From Planctomycetota bacterium (GTDB lineage Bacteria > Planctomycetota > Phycisphaerae > Phycisphaerales > SM1A02), in NCBI GenBank assembly GCA_003671055.1, contig QWPV01000004.1, positions 21,232 to 85,231 on the forward strand: DNA of 64,000 bases, read 5' to 3'. The notes beneath the pieces are model-generated. The model saw only the letters and a program-made list of their open reading frames with translations. It had not been told where the DNA came from and did no database searches. Positions 38,965 through 48,507 of this stretch are shown here, piece after piece (positions within the stretch are counted from its first letter, which is position 1; each line of letters opens with the position of its first letter). Made by a program: the position numbers and the translations under genes.

Positions 38965-40404
38965 ATGACCACCACCGCTTCCGCGCCAAGTGCGATGCAC
39001 CCGCTTCTTCCGCAAGTCAGAGCTCAGTGCGAAGCTTCACGCCCCGCTGCAGTGGAGCGACTGCAAGCGCTGCTTCGCATCCCGAGCGTGAGCACGGATC
39101 CTGCGTTTGATGGCGAAGTGCGCCGCGCGGCTGATTGGTTGGTCGCGGACTTGAAGAGCCTTGGTTTCACCGCTGAATCGTGCAAAACGATTGGGCACCC
39201 GATTGTCGTTGCGCATCATCCTGGCGTGGGCGTACATGCGGCAACCGCGCCGCGCGTCCTGTTCTATGGGCATTACGACGTGCAGCCCGCAGATCCAATC
39301 GACTTGTGGACGAGTCCGCCGTTTGAACCTGTGATTGTCGATGGCAAGGATGGACCTCGTGTGGTCGCGCGCGGTGCGGTGGATGACAAGGGTCAAGTGA
39401 TGAGTTTCATCGAAGCACTTCGTGCCTGGAACGCAGTCGCGGGCGGACCTCCAGTTCCGGTGACGCTCATGCTTGAAGGCGAAGAAGAATCTGGAAGTCG
39501 CAGTCTCGAGCCATTCTTGCGTGAAGCGAAGGATCGACTCGCGGGCGACATCTGCATCGTGAGTGATACGGGGATGTGGGACGCGTCAACGCCAGCAATC
39601 ACGACGCGATTGCGTGGGCTTGTGTACATCGAAGTCACCGTGCACGGTCCAACACGCGATCTTCACAGCGGCATGTACGGCGGCGCGGTGCCAAATCCGA
39701 TTCAGGTGCTCGCGGACATCATCGCATCCTTCCACGATAAAGATCGACGCATCACAGTCGCCGGCTTCTATGACGGCGTCGATGAACTTCCACCACAAAC
39801 GAAGGCGCAGTGGGAATCACTCGGATTCAGCGAGAGCGATTTTCTCGGCGACATCGGTCTTTCAAGCGGTTTTGGCGAAACGGGACGAAGCGCGCTCGAA
39901 CGCACATGGTCTCGCCCCACGCTCGAAGTCAATGGCATCTTCGGCGGCTACACAGGCAAGGGCGCGAAGACCGTCATCGGCGCACACGCGACGGCGAAGA
40001 TTTCATGTCGACTCGTTGGTCGACAAGATCCAGCGGCAATCACCGCCGCACTCAAGGCGCATATCCACGCGAGACTTCCCGCAGGTTGCCGCGCCGAATT
40101 CGAATTGCACGGCGCGAATCCAGCAATCAGCGTGCGCGAATCGTCGCCTTACTTGAACGCCGCCAACAGCGCGCTTTCTCATGTCTACGGCTGCGCGCCA
40201 CTCCTCATCGGAACGGGTGGGTCGATCCCCGCCGTGGGTTCGATCAAGCAGATCCTCGGTATGGATTCATTGCTCATCGGCTTCGGACTCGATGACGATT
40301 GCGTCCACTCGCCTAATGAGAAGTTTGAACTTCGATGTTTTTACGGTGGTACGGATAGTCACGCAGCGTTGCTTGGGCAACTTGCGACGACTCCTCGTGC
40401 GTGA
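38965..40404 (+). CDS. M20 family dipeptidase
   Basis: Encodes 479 residues from ATG 38965; an open frame upstream is antisense shadow. Zinc-binding and catalytic features of the M20/CNDP group are present: VLFYGHYDVQPAD (His and Asp), RGAVDDKGQVMSF (bridging Asp), LEGEEESGS (catalytic Glu-Glu), IVSDTGMWD, and FYGGTDSHAALL near the end (last zinc His region). The dimerisation lid (GRRD-type segment TVHGPTRDLHSGMYGG) is intact. It should be a cytoplasmic metallo-dipeptidase or related amidohydrolase; the exact substrate cannot be told. The stop abuts that of a small convergent membrane-protein gene with no spacing. Confidence 0.93.
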   Translation: MTTTASAPSAMHPLLPQVRAQCEASRPAAVERLQALLRIPSVSTDPAFDGEVRRAADWLVADLKSLGFTAESCKTIGHPIVVAHHPGVGVHAATAPRVLFYGHYDVQPADPIDLWTSPPFEPVIVDGKDGPRVVARGAVDDKGQVMSFIEALRAWNAVAGGPPVPVTLMLEGEEESGSRSLEPFLREAKDRLAGDICIVSDTGMWDASTPAITTRLRGLVYIEVTVHGPTRDLHSGMYGGAVPNPIQVLADIIASFHDKDRRITVAGFYDGVDELPPQTKAQWESLGFSESDFLGDIGLSSGFGETGRSALERTWSRPTLEVNGIFGGYTGKGAKTVIGAHATAKISCRLVGRQDPAAITAALKAHIHARLPAGCRAEFELHGANPAISVRESSPYLNAANSALSHVYGCAPLLIGTGGSIPAVGSIKQILGMDSLLIGFGLDDDCVHSPNEKFELRCFYGGTDSHAALLGQLATTPRA

Positions 40405-40563
40405 TCAACGACGATCGCGGCGTTGCGATTGCAATCGCGACATCTCAATGCGCAGTTCCGCTACGCGACCAGCGTGATCCAACCGCGCGGCAACGATGCG
40501 CAATACGGCAAGTGACGCGCAGAACGCGACAACGAGTACGACAGCGACCAGTGCGGCGTCCAT
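40405..40563 (-). CDS. small single-TM membrane protein (52 residues)
   Basis: Short frame from ATG 40563. One TM helix (ALVAVVLVVAFCASLAVLRIVAA) is followed by a basic amphipathic tail (RVAELRIEMSRLQSQRRDRR). It is divergent from the GldG-like gene and ends exactly where the M20 gene ends. The clean TM-plus-charged-tail layout supports it as real, but there is no family assignment. Confidence 0.45.
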   Translation of the reverse strand: MDAALVAVVLVVAFCASLAVLRIVAARLDHAGRVAELRIEMSRLQSQRRDRR

Positions 40564-40669
40564 GCGCCTCGCATCGACCCTTGCGACACACGAATTGAGC
40601 CGCATGCAGGGAGTTTGTGAATTCTCGCGCCTCTCGCCAACGGTGCGCGCGGGTATCTTGCCCCAACTC

Positions 40670-43258
40670 ATGCTCGGCGCGCTCAGCTTCTCCCTTCGCA
40701 CCCTCGTTCTGCTCCTCGCACTTGCGAGCCCGAGCATTGCAGAAGCGCAATTTTCTGATGTCGAGTTGAAGTTGCTTCGCTACGGCGCGGGAAATGTTGC
40801 GCGTGTCGGCGACCCTGTGGGCTTACTTGTTGAAGTGAAGAACTCGCTTGACGAACCGACTGAAGTCGAACTCGTGTGGGAAACCCGCAACGCGGACGGC
40901 GACATCGAAGAACAGTCTCGGAACTTCGTGCTCAATCCCGGACAGCCAATCGAACGATGGGTGTATGGCACAACGCCGATTGCGCGCAACATCTCGGATG
41001 CATCGAGTGTCATCACGACGCTGCGAGTGTTCTCGCTGAAGGGCGGCCGACGAGAAACAGAACTCGCGTCGCTTCCGATCAGTGCGGAGTCGGCAGAAAC
41101 GCCTGGCCTCGCAATCAGCACCAGCGTGGATCTTCTCGGCGTGCTTGGGCCGCAGACGCTCGGGCTCAATGCGTACGCGACCAACTACGACGGACGCAAC
41201 TCACCTGCACACAACTCGCTGGCGGTCATCGCGCGTTTCGGCGCAGTCGATGATCTACCCGACCGCTGGTACGGATTCGCTGCACTCGATGCACTCGTTT
41301 GGTGTGACCCGTCTGCTGCACCAGCGCGATTGAGCACTGATCAATCGGAAGCACTCATCGATTGGATTGAACGCGGAGGGCATCTCATCATCGCGCTGAA
41401 TGCGAATGGTGATCCGTGGGACCTCGGTGGTGCGGGTCGACACGCGCTGCAACCGCTGCTTCCATCCGTTGCCCCAACACGCATCGAGGCGGTGCGCGTG
41501 GATGCGATTCTTCCAGTGCTCTCGCTCAGCACGCGAAACAATGCGCCCAACGCGACCACACGCATCGCAGTCTTCGACCCAGCGACGCTCGATCGACAAT
41601 GGCGTCCGCTGCTCGCTTTTCCCTCTAAAAAGGCTGCGAGCGGATTTGCCGTGCCGCGCGAGGGCTCGCTCGATGCGCAGGTCTATGGAGTCGAACGCGT
41701 CTACGGATTCGGCACGATCACCTTGATTGGGCTCGACCTCTACGAACTCTCGGCGCGACGATTGCAGAGCGACACCTCCCTTCCGCAGGGCGATGTGTTT
41801 TGGAATCGCATCCTCGCTCGTCGCGGCGATACGCCTAACGCTGGCGAACTGAAAGAGCTTGAAGAAGCGAAACGACTTTCTAAGGGCGGCGTGTCGAGCG
41901 ATCTCGGTGGCGGCGGACTCATCGCAAATCGCATCGGACTCATCGGCGCTGCTGCGATGGGCGTGCTTGCGGCTGCGGGAACCTTCAGCGTTTACTGGTT
42001 GCTCGCGGGGCCCCTTGGATTCGCGATATTGAAATCGTTGCGCCATGAGCGTGCTGCGTGGGTGTACTCCGCGCTGCTCTCGTTGCTCTTCGCCATCGGC
42101 ATCTGGCTCGTGGGCAGCACTGTTTCAGGCAGCGCGCCACGAGTGAAGTACCTGATGTTCCTCGATGCGGCGGCGCGTCCACAGGGTGAGACATCGTTAC
42201 TACAACGACAGCCAGTGCGCGCAAGTGGCTGGTTGTCGATGCACGTTCCCGCGTATGCATCGAGCGCGCTGCAAGTTGGCACAAAGGAAGATGGGCGCAC
42301 ACTGCTGCGATCATGGTTGAATCCATCCGACCCGACGATTGAAGGGTTTCCGAGCCAAGCGCGTGTTGCGCGCCCCATCGATGCTGGCGGCTCGATGGAT
42401 TTGGTTTCGCGAGCGGCGAGCACAGATCTTTCGTTCCGTTGGCTCGGTGGAATCGACGCCTCGTGGGGAGCATTGCCGTCGGTTGCGTCGGAAGTGCGCG
42501 TGGACATTGATCGCACAAAGTCGCCGCTCGATGTGCGCATCGTCGGTACGCTCGTCCATGAACTTCCGCAACCGCTGCGCAATGTGATGCTCATTCACAT
42601 TTGGCCGCTGCGTTCTGCGCCAGTTAGGTTGCGAGACCCAAACAGTTCCATTCGAACACCCAGTGGCGCGATGCCGAATTTCGGTTCTTCGGTCACGCTC
42701 ACGGAGTGGCGCGCGCATGAGCCACTCGATCTTGCAAAGGCATTTGCGCCCTCTCCTGACCGCGAAGAAAATCCACTCGAGAAGCAATTCGACTTCCGCT
42801 ACTACGACTCCGTGCGTAATCTCGCGTCGCCGTTCTCAAACTTCGGCGTACTCAAGATCACGACCGCAGAAGAAGAACGGTTTCTCCAAATGCTCTCGTT
42901 CTTCAGCATGCTTGAACCACCGAAGTACATGCACGCGCCGGATGCGGAAGCCAAGATGCTCACCGTTGAACGGCTGCTCGCGCGTGATGCTGATCTCTCG
43001 AAATGGTTTACGCGCCCCTGCCTCATCGTCTATGGTTTGCTCGAAGATTCCGGCTCACCGATTCCGATCACCGTCGATGGTGACGCGGTGGATTCGAGTG
43101 GTCAGATTGTGCTGCGATGGATTTTGCCGCTTCCGTCGAGCACAGATACGCAGGACATCGTTCCGCGACTGCGCGCAGATCAAGCATCCGAGAGTCCGAG
43201 CGATGTTGAGCCGACAGAAGCTGACGCCGTCCAGCAAGAAGACACCGAACCGCAATAA
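40670..43258 (+). CDS. large membrane-anchored extracytoplasmic protein (GldG-like)
   Basis: Encodes 862 residues from ATG 40670, chosen because it gives a clean signal peptide (LRTLVLLLALASPSIAEA, then Gln). A beta-rich N-terminal part (about 30-200) precedes a region resembling a class I glutamine-amidotransferase fold without catalytic residues (ALIDWIERGGHLIIAL, about 228-243). Two TM helices at about 420-455 and 462-485 follow, then a second large extracytoplasmic region and an acidic tail. The layout recalls GldG/DUF4350-type proteins encoded next to ABC ATPases. It is 24 bp upstream of an ABC ATPase gene, so it may be a substrate-handling partner. Confidence 0.7.
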   Translation: MLGALSFSLRTLVLLLALASPSIAEAQFSDVELKLLRYGAGNVARVGDPVGLLVEVKNSLDEPTEVELVWETRNADGDIEEQSRNFVLNPGQPIERWVYGTTPIARNISDASSVITTLRVFSLKGGRRETELASLPISAESAETPGLAISTSVDLLGVLGPQTLGLNAYATNYDGRNSPAHNSLAVIARFGAVDDLPDRWYGFAALDALVWCDPSAAPARLSTDQSEALIDWIERGGHLIIALNANGDPWDLGGAGRHALQPLLPSVAPTRIEAVRVDAILPVLSLSTRNNAPNATTRIAVFDPATLDRQWRPLLAFPSKKAASGFAVPREGSLDAQVYGVERVYGFGTITLIGLDLYELSARRLQSDTSLPQGDVFWNRILARRGDTPNAGELKELEEAKRLSKGGVSSDLGGGGLIANRIGLIGAAAMGVLAAAGTFSVYWLLAGPLGFAILKSLRHERAAWVYSALLSLLFAIGIWLVGSTVSGSAPRVKYLMFLDAAARPQGETSLLQRQPVRASGWLSMHVPAYASSALQVGTKEDGRTLLRSWLNPSDPTIEGFPSQARVARPIDAGGSMDLVSRAASTDLSFRWLGGIDASWGALPSVASEVRVDIDRTKSPLDVRIVGTLVHELPQPLRNVMLIHIWPLRSAPVRLRDPNSSIRTPSGAMPNFGSSVTLTEWRAHEPLDLAKAFAPSPDREENPLEKQFDFRYYDSVRNLASPFSNFGVLKITTAEEERFLQMLSFFSMLEPPKYMHAPDAEAKMLTVERLLARDADLSKWFTRPCLIVYGLLEDSGSPIPITVDGDAVDSSGQIVLRWILPLPSSTDTQDIVPRLRADQASESPSDVEPTEADAVQQEDTEPQ

Positions 43259-43282
43259 TCTGCGAGTGATTGAAGAGTTCCT

Positions 43283-44230
43283 ATGGCAATGATTGAGACA
43301 GTCAACCTCACGAAGAAGTACGGCGAACTCATCGCGCTCGACAATCTCAATCTCACGATTGATGAAGGCACGTGCTTCGGATTCATCGGACCCAACGGCG
43401 CAGGGAAGACGACGACGATCAAGATCCTTGCAACGCTGCTCAAGCCCACATGGGGCGAAGCGCGCATTGATGGAAAGACGGTCGGCTACCAGAATCATCT
43501 CATTCGTCCGCTCATCGGATACGTGCCTGACTTCATGGGTGCGTATCAAGACATGACCGTTGCGGAGTACCTCGAATTCTTCGCCGCCTGCTACGGACTC
43601 ACTGGCGCGAAGCGCGAGACCACGATTGCGGATGTGCTTGCACTCACGGATCTCTCGTACAAAGCCGCGAGTGAAGTGAACGGACTTTCGCGCGGCATGC
43701 AACAACGCCTCGCCGTTGCGCGCGTTTTGCTGCACGATCCCAAAGTGCTGCTCATGGATGAGCCCTCAAGCGGACTTGATCCGCGTGCACGCATCGAAAT
43801 GCGCGAGCTCCTCAAAGAGTTGCGACGCATGGGAAAAACGATCCTGATTTCGAGCCACATACTTTATGAACTCGGCGAACTGTGCAACGCAGTGGGTGTC
43901 ATCGAACAAGGCAAATTGATCTTCGCGGGACCTGTGAGTGAAATCATGGCGCGCGCGAAGGTTGGGCAGGTCGTGCAACTCGTGGTGGAAGAACGCACGA
44001 ATGAGGCGGCGGAGTTGCTCGGCAAACTGAAAGGCGTGCTGCGTGTGGACATTGCCGACGAGAGCGGCGTGCGACGCATCGATGTGACGCTTGAACCCAA
44101 CGCCGTGCTTTCGCCGAGCGAACTTGCGTCGCGTCTCTTGGCCAATGGCTTCCGACTCGCGCGATTGCATCCAGAGCAAGTGAGCCTTGAGACTGCATTC
44201 ATGCGGCTCACCAAGGGCATTGTCAGTTAG
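43283..44230 (+). CDS. ABC transporter ATP-binding protein (CcmA/NatA type)
   Basis: Encodes 315 residues. Walker A GPNGAGKT (36-43), the Q-loop region, the ABC signature LSRGM (135-139) and Walker B VLLMDE (155-160), followed by PSSGLDPRAR, are all present. The C-terminal extension of about 90 residues is typical of exporter and GldA-type ATPases. No permease gene is next to it, apart from the two-TM GldG-like protein upstream. It could energise export or an envelope process; the substrate is unknown. It is followed 10 bp later by NAD kinase, probably only by operon convenience. Confidence 0.93.
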   Translation: MAMIETVNLTKKYGELIALDNLNLTIDEGTCFGFIGPNGAGKTTTIKILATLLKPTWGEARIDGKTVGYQNHLIRPLIGYVPDFMGAYQDMTVAEYLEFFAACYGLTGAKRETTIADVLALTDLSYKAASEVNGLSRGMQQRLAVARVLLHDPKVLLMDEPSSGLDPRARIEMRELLKELRRMGKTILISSHILYELGELCNAVGVIEQGKLIFAGPVSEIMARAKVGQVVQLVVEERTNEAAELLGKLKGVLRVDIADESGVRRIDVTLEPNAVLSPSELASRLLANGFRLARLHPEQVSLETAFMRLTKGIVS

Positions 44231-44240
44231 GATTCCACTC

Positions 44241-45101
44241 GTGGCAAATCCAGTTCGAATCCTCCTCATTGCAAGCCCGTCGCGAGGCCGTACCGCGAGC
44301 GTGTTGGATTCTGTGCGCGCCACGCTCTCCACACTTGGCGCACATGTCGATCCATGCGACGCTGACGATGCAGAGTGCGTGACACGCGATGTCTTCGACT
44401 TTGCGATCGTCATCGGCGGCGATGGCACGATCATCGAACAAGCGCGTCGATTACTCGCCCGTGCGAAACCCATCATCGGCATCAACGCGGGTCGTGTGGG
44501 ATTTCTCGCGGAGTTCGACAGCGAGAGTTTCAAGACGCACGCAGAGTTCATTCTTGCGGGCAATGCGAAGGTTCGAACGCGCAATGTGCTTGCGGTTGCC
44601 GCAATGCGCGGCGTCACTCGACTTGGCGGCGGTTGTGCGGTCAATGATTGCGTGATCACAGCAGGCGAACCGTTCCGCATGATTGAGCTCAACCTCACGG
44701 TGGATGACGAAGCCGGCCCCGCAGTCGTGGGTGATGGCGTGATCATTTCCACCGCCACGGGCTCCACCGCGTACAGCGCGTCAGCAGGCGGCTCGATCGT
44801 GCATCCTTCGCTCGACGCGTTGTCGATCGTTCCCATTTGCGCACAGAGTCTCGCGTTCCGACCAGTCACGATTCCCGCGTCCGCGCATGTTCGCTTCACA
44901 GTGCGCCGAGCGAATGAAGGCACTGCGCTCGTTCTCGATGGCGTGAAAACATGCCTGCTGCACGCGGGCGACACCATCACGATCGAACGCAATCCACAAG
45001 GCGCACTTTTCGTGACGAATCCAGACAATTCGTACTGGCGCACGCTCACGGAAAAACTTCGTTGGGCCGCGATGCCCAGCTACCGCACAGACACGCCGTA
45101 A
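44241..45101 (+). CDS. nadK: NAD kinase
   Basis: Encodes 286 residues from GTG 44241, supported by AGGA eight bases upstream and by family alignment beginning at VRILLIASP. It phosphorylates NAD to NADP in the cytoplasm. Diagnostic motifs are GGDGT (59-63), INAGRVGFLAEF, the CAVNDCVI segment equivalent to the usual NE/D motif, and STATGSTAYSASAGGSIVHP, the substrate-binding glycine-rich loop. The length is normal for bacterial NadK. Confidence 0.95.
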   Translation: MANPVRILLIASPSRGRTASVLDSVRATLSTLGAHVDPCDADDAECVTRDVFDFAIVIGGDGTIIEQARRLLARAKPIIGINAGRVGFLAEFDSESFKTHAEFILAGNAKVRTRNVLAVAAMRGVTRLGGGCAVNDCVITAGEPFRMIELNLTVDDEAGPAVVGDGVIISTATGSTAYSASAGGSIVHPSLDALSIVPICAQSLAFRPVTIPASAHVRFTVRRANEGTALVLDGVKTCLLHAGDTITIERNPQGALFVTNPDNSYWRTLTEKLRWAAMPSYRTDTP

Positions 45102-45156
45102 GGCTCTATCCTGCGCCTCTTCTGTTTGAGGCACAACTTCTGTGTGAGGCTGATTG

Positions 45157-46554
45157 ATGATTGACCTGAAAGAACTGCGTGAAGATCCAGACCGTTTCCG
45201 ACGTGGCGTTGCCGACAAAGCAATGAGCGTTGATATCGATCGACTTCTCGCACTCGATGAAGCGCGCCGCTCCATTCTCACTCGGCAAGAAGTCGCGCGC
45301 GCTGAGCAGAATCGCATCGGCAAAGAGCTCGGCCCGAAACTCGGCGCACTCAAGGGCAAAGTGAAGCACGCGCACGGTGATGAACGTGCAAGCATCGAGC
45401 AAGAGATCGCGCAACTCGAAGAGCGACCTGCTGCACTCAAGAGCGAAATTCAAGAGTGCGAGCATCGCATCGGATCCATCGAGCCCGAATGGAAATCGCT
45501 GTGGATGCAGGTTCCGCAGCCGCCCGCGGATGATGTGCCGAAGGGCAAAGGCTCGGATGACAACGTGGAGATTCGTCGTTGGGCTCCTGCTGGCTGGGAC
45601 TTCGCGAAGACCTTTGAAGGCAACCGCGGATTCAAACCACGCACGCACACCGAACTCTTGAAGATGCACAAGCTCGCGGACTTCGAACGCGGCGTGAAAA
45701 TGGCGGGCACGCGTCACTATGTGCTCACTGGTCTCGGCATGCGACTCCATCAAGCGGTCTTGCGCTACGCGGTGGATTTCATGGCGGATGTGCGAGGCTT
45801 CACGCCGATGGGCGTGCCTGTGATTGTGAAAGAAGAATGCATGGTGGGCACAGGCTTCTTTCCTGCAGGTCGCGAGCAGGCGTATCACATCGAAGAATCC
45901 AGCCGAGGGTCAGGACACGATCTCTTTCTCACGGGCACTGGCGAAGTTGGTTTGATGGGCATTCATGCTGATGAGATTCTCAGCCTTGATGAACTTCCCC
46001 TGAAGTACTGCACAGTTTCAACATGCTTTCGGCGTGAAGCCGGTGCAGCTGGCAAGGACACTGCGGGTCTCTATCGCATCCATCAATTCGACAAAGTTGA
46101 ACAAGTCGTTGTGTGCAAAGCAGACGACGCAGAGAGCCGCGCGTGGCATGCGCAGATGATTGAGACTGTCGAAACGATCTTGCAATCCTTTGCGATTCCC
46201 TATCGATTGCTGCAGTGCTGCACGGGCGATCTCGGTGTGAAGAACGAGGACATGATCGACATCGAGAGTTGGATGCCAGGTCGCGGCGAGATGGATCGCG
46301 ATGGCTCACCAATGGGCGCGTTCGGTGAAACGCATTCTGCAAGTCGATTGGGCGACTTCCAATGTCGGCGTCTCAACCTCCGCTACAAAGATACGCACGG
46401 CAAGACGCATTTCGCATTCGCGCTCAACAACACGGTGATCGCGAGTCCCCGCGTGCTCATTCCGATCTTGGAAATGCACCAACAAGCAGATGGCTCCATC
46501 ATCGTTCCTGAAGCGCTTCGGCCGTACATGGGTGGTATCGCGCGCATTGGGTAG
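45157..46554 (+). CDS. serS: seryl-tRNA synthetase
   Basis: Encodes 465 residues from ATG 45157; TTG 45154 is one codon earlier. It charges tRNA-Ser with serine. The N-terminal antiparallel coiled coil (about 1-115) binds tRNA. The class II catalytic core has motif 2 STCFRREAGAAGKDTAGLYRIHQF and motif 3 NNTVIASPRVLIPILEMHQ. The gene follows nadK by 55 bp. The coiled-coil arm seems slightly longer than in E. coli, a minor difference. Confidence 0.97.
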   Translation: MIDLKELREDPDRFRRGVADKAMSVDIDRLLALDEARRSILTRQEVARAEQNRIGKELGPKLGALKGKVKHAHGDERASIEQEIAQLEERPAALKSEIQECEHRIGSIEPEWKSLWMQVPQPPADDVPKGKGSDDNVEIRRWAPAGWDFAKTFEGNRGFKPRTHTELLKMHKLADFERGVKMAGTRHYVLTGLGMRLHQAVLRYAVDFMADVRGFTPMGVPVIVKEECMVGTGFFPAGREQAYHIEESSRGSGHDLFLTGTGEVGLMGIHADEILSLDELPLKYCTVSTCFRREAGAAGKDTAGLYRIHQFDKVEQVVVCKADDAESRAWHAQMIETVETILQSFAIPYRLLQCCTGDLGVKNEDMIDIESWMPGRGEMDRDGSPMGAFGETHSASRLGDFQCRRLNLRYKDTHGKTHFAFALNNTVIASPRVLIPILEMHQQADGSIIVPEALRPYMGGIARIG

Positions 46555-46662
46555 GTCGATGTTGGTTCACACCATCTTTGTCTTCACCGATTCTCGCAAA
46601 ACGCCGTTATAAAGCGTCCCTTTTTGCGTTCGAGGAGGAACCCAACCCAGGAGCCGCTCCAT

Positions 46663-48495
46663 ATGAGATTCACTGCCTACCGCTGCGCCCCTGCGTTCCT
46701 TCTCACCGCCGCGCTTCTGTACAAAGTCGCGTGCGCGCAAGGCGTTCCCAACGAACCACCGCCGCTATTTCCGCAAGATGATCCAGGTGGGATGCGTGGA
46801 CCTGGTGGTCCTGGTGGTCCGCAAGCGCCAGAGCGAAAGATTTTGAAGGACTTCGACGAGAACGAGAATGGTCGACTTGATGGAAATGAATTCATCGCTG
46901 CGCGCGCGGAGTTGAAGAAAAATCCAAGTCCCACACGCGGTGGCGGAATGCGCGGCGGTCGTGGTGGCGGACCCGGTGGACCCGGTGGACCAGAGAATCG
47001 CCCCGCAACTTCAGCTGGCGCAAAGATCTCGCCATCCGATGTCGCGAACTACCCAACTGCGCCGCTCTATGACACAAGCGTTGTGCGCACGGTGTTCTTC
47101 AAGATCGATGTTGCAGACTGGGAAGCAGAGCTCGAACTTTTCTACGGTACCGATGTGGATGTTCCCGCGACGATGACTGTGGATGGCGTCGAGTATCCAG
47201 GTGTTGGTCTGCACTTCAGAGGCGCATCAAGTTACTTCACCGTCCCCAAAGGATCGAAGCGATCGCTCAACGTTTCCGTCGATCACACCGACTCTGCGCT
47301 TCGATTGCATGGCGCAACAACGCTCAACTTGCTCAACAGCAACGGCGATCCGTCGATGCTCTCCACGCTGCTGTACGCACACCTCGCTGCGCCGCATATC
47401 GCTGTGCCCAAAGCGAATTTCGTGCAGGTTGTCGTGAACGGAGAATCGTGGGGCGTGTTCATCAGTGTTGAACAATTCAACAAACTCTTCGTCGCTGCGC
47501 ATTGGCCGCAATTCAAAGGTGAAGGCGCGCGATGGAAGGTTCCAGGATCTCCGCAAGGAAGTGCGGGGCTTGATGACAAGGGCGATGATGTGGCTGCGTA
47601 TAAATCGCGGTATGAAATCAAGTCGAAGTCGCGCGACGAAGATTGGAAGGACTTGATGCACCTCTGTGATGTACTCACGAACACACCAGCAGAGGAACTC
47701 GAAGCGAAGTTGCAGCCGATTCTCGATATCGAAGGCGCACTGTGGTTCCTTGCGCTTGACATTGTGACGTGCAACAGCGACGGATTTTGGACACGCGCGA
47801 GTGACTACTCGATCTACAAAGACCCAACTGGCGTCTTCCACATTCTGCCGCACGATATGAATGAGTCGTTCAAGAACCACGGTGGTGGACCTGGCGGTCC
47901 CGGTGGTCGACGCGGTGGCGACATGCGTGGTCCGCAAGGTCCGCCGCCGAATGGACAAGGCACTGATGGTCCGCCGCCTGATGCAAATCGACCACGCCGA
48001 GGATCGCAACCTGAGTTCTCGCTTCCGCGTCCACCACAAGGGGAAGAGATGCCGCCCGATGGAATGCCGCCGATGGGCGACTTCGGTGGTCCTCCGCCAA
48101 ACGGTGGCGGCAGACCGATGGGTGGCGGCGGAACAACGCTTGATCCACTCACGGGATTAGACGACGGCTCGAAAGCGCTCCGCAGCAAACTGCTTGCTGT
48201 CCCGAGTCTTCGCGCGCGCTACCTCGAGCATGTGAAAACGCTCGCGCGCGAAATGACGTGGTCGAACCTCGGTCCATTCATCACGCAAGAACGCACGCTC
48301 ATCGCACCATTTGTGGAACAAGACACGCGCAAACTCTCAACCTACGAAGACTTCATGTTGCTGACTGCAGCAGATGAGGCAACCACTGGACGAGCGGCGC
48401 AGAGTCTGCGCGCATTCTTTACGCTGCGTTCGAAGTACTTGCTCGAGTACAAGCCCGCAAACGCCACGACGAAACCAGCAACGAAGAATCCGTAA
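46663..48495 (+). CDS. secreted CotH-family protein with EF-hand
   Basis: Encodes 610 residues. ATG 46663 is preceded by AGGAG nine bases upstream and opens a signal peptide (FLLTAALLYKVACA). A Gly/Pro-rich stretch, an EF-hand-like loop DENENGRLDGNEF and a second Gly-rich stretch lead into the CotH domain (about 130-430): GVGLHFRGASSYFTVPKGSK, HGATTLNLLNSNGDPSML, VVNGESWGVFISVEQFNK and FHILPHDMNESF. CotH proteins are atypical protein kinases in spore-coat systems; secreted bacterial relatives are poorly understood. A third Gly/Pro-rich insertion splits the C-terminal part. It is coupled to the DUF4956 gene downstream. Confidence 0.9.
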   Translation: MRFTAYRCAPAFLLTAALLYKVACAQGVPNEPPPLFPQDDPGGMRGPGGPGGPQAPERKILKDFDENENGRLDGNEFIAARAELKKNPSPTRGGGMRGGRGGGPGGPGGPENRPATSAGAKISPSDVANYPTAPLYDTSVVRTVFFKIDVADWEAELELFYGTDVDVPATMTVDGVEYPGVGLHFRGASSYFTVPKGSKRSLNVSVDHTDSALRLHGATTLNLLNSNGDPSMLSTLLYAHLAAPHIAVPKANFVQVVVNGESWGVFISVEQFNKLFVAAHWPQFKGEGARWKVPGSPQGSAGLDDKGDDVAAYKSRYEIKSKSRDEDWKDLMHLCDVLTNTPAEELEAKLQPILDIEGALWFLALDIVTCNSDGFWTRASDYSIYKDPTGVFHILPHDMNESFKNHGGGPGGPGGRRGGDMRGPQGPPPNGQGTDGPPPDANRPRRGSQPEFSLPRPPQGEEMPPDGMPPMGDFGGPPPNGGGRPMGGGGTTLDPLTGLDDGSKALRSKLLAVPSLRARYLEHVKTLAREMTWSNLGPFITQERTLIAPFVEQDTRKLSTYEDFMLLTAADEATTGRAAQSLRAFFTLRSKYLLEYKPANATTKPATKNP

Positions 48496-48507
48496 GGAGC
48501 TCATCTC

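Noticed and set aside
43766..45049. 427-codon open frame antisense to the ABC ATPase and nadK
   Set aside because: Both sense genes have full catalytic motifs; the antisense frame is Ser/Arg/Thr-rich.
46555..46662. Promoter upstream of the CotH gene (TTCACC and TTATAA)
   Set aside because: Spacing of 18-19 bp and a poor -35; too weak to report as a feature.
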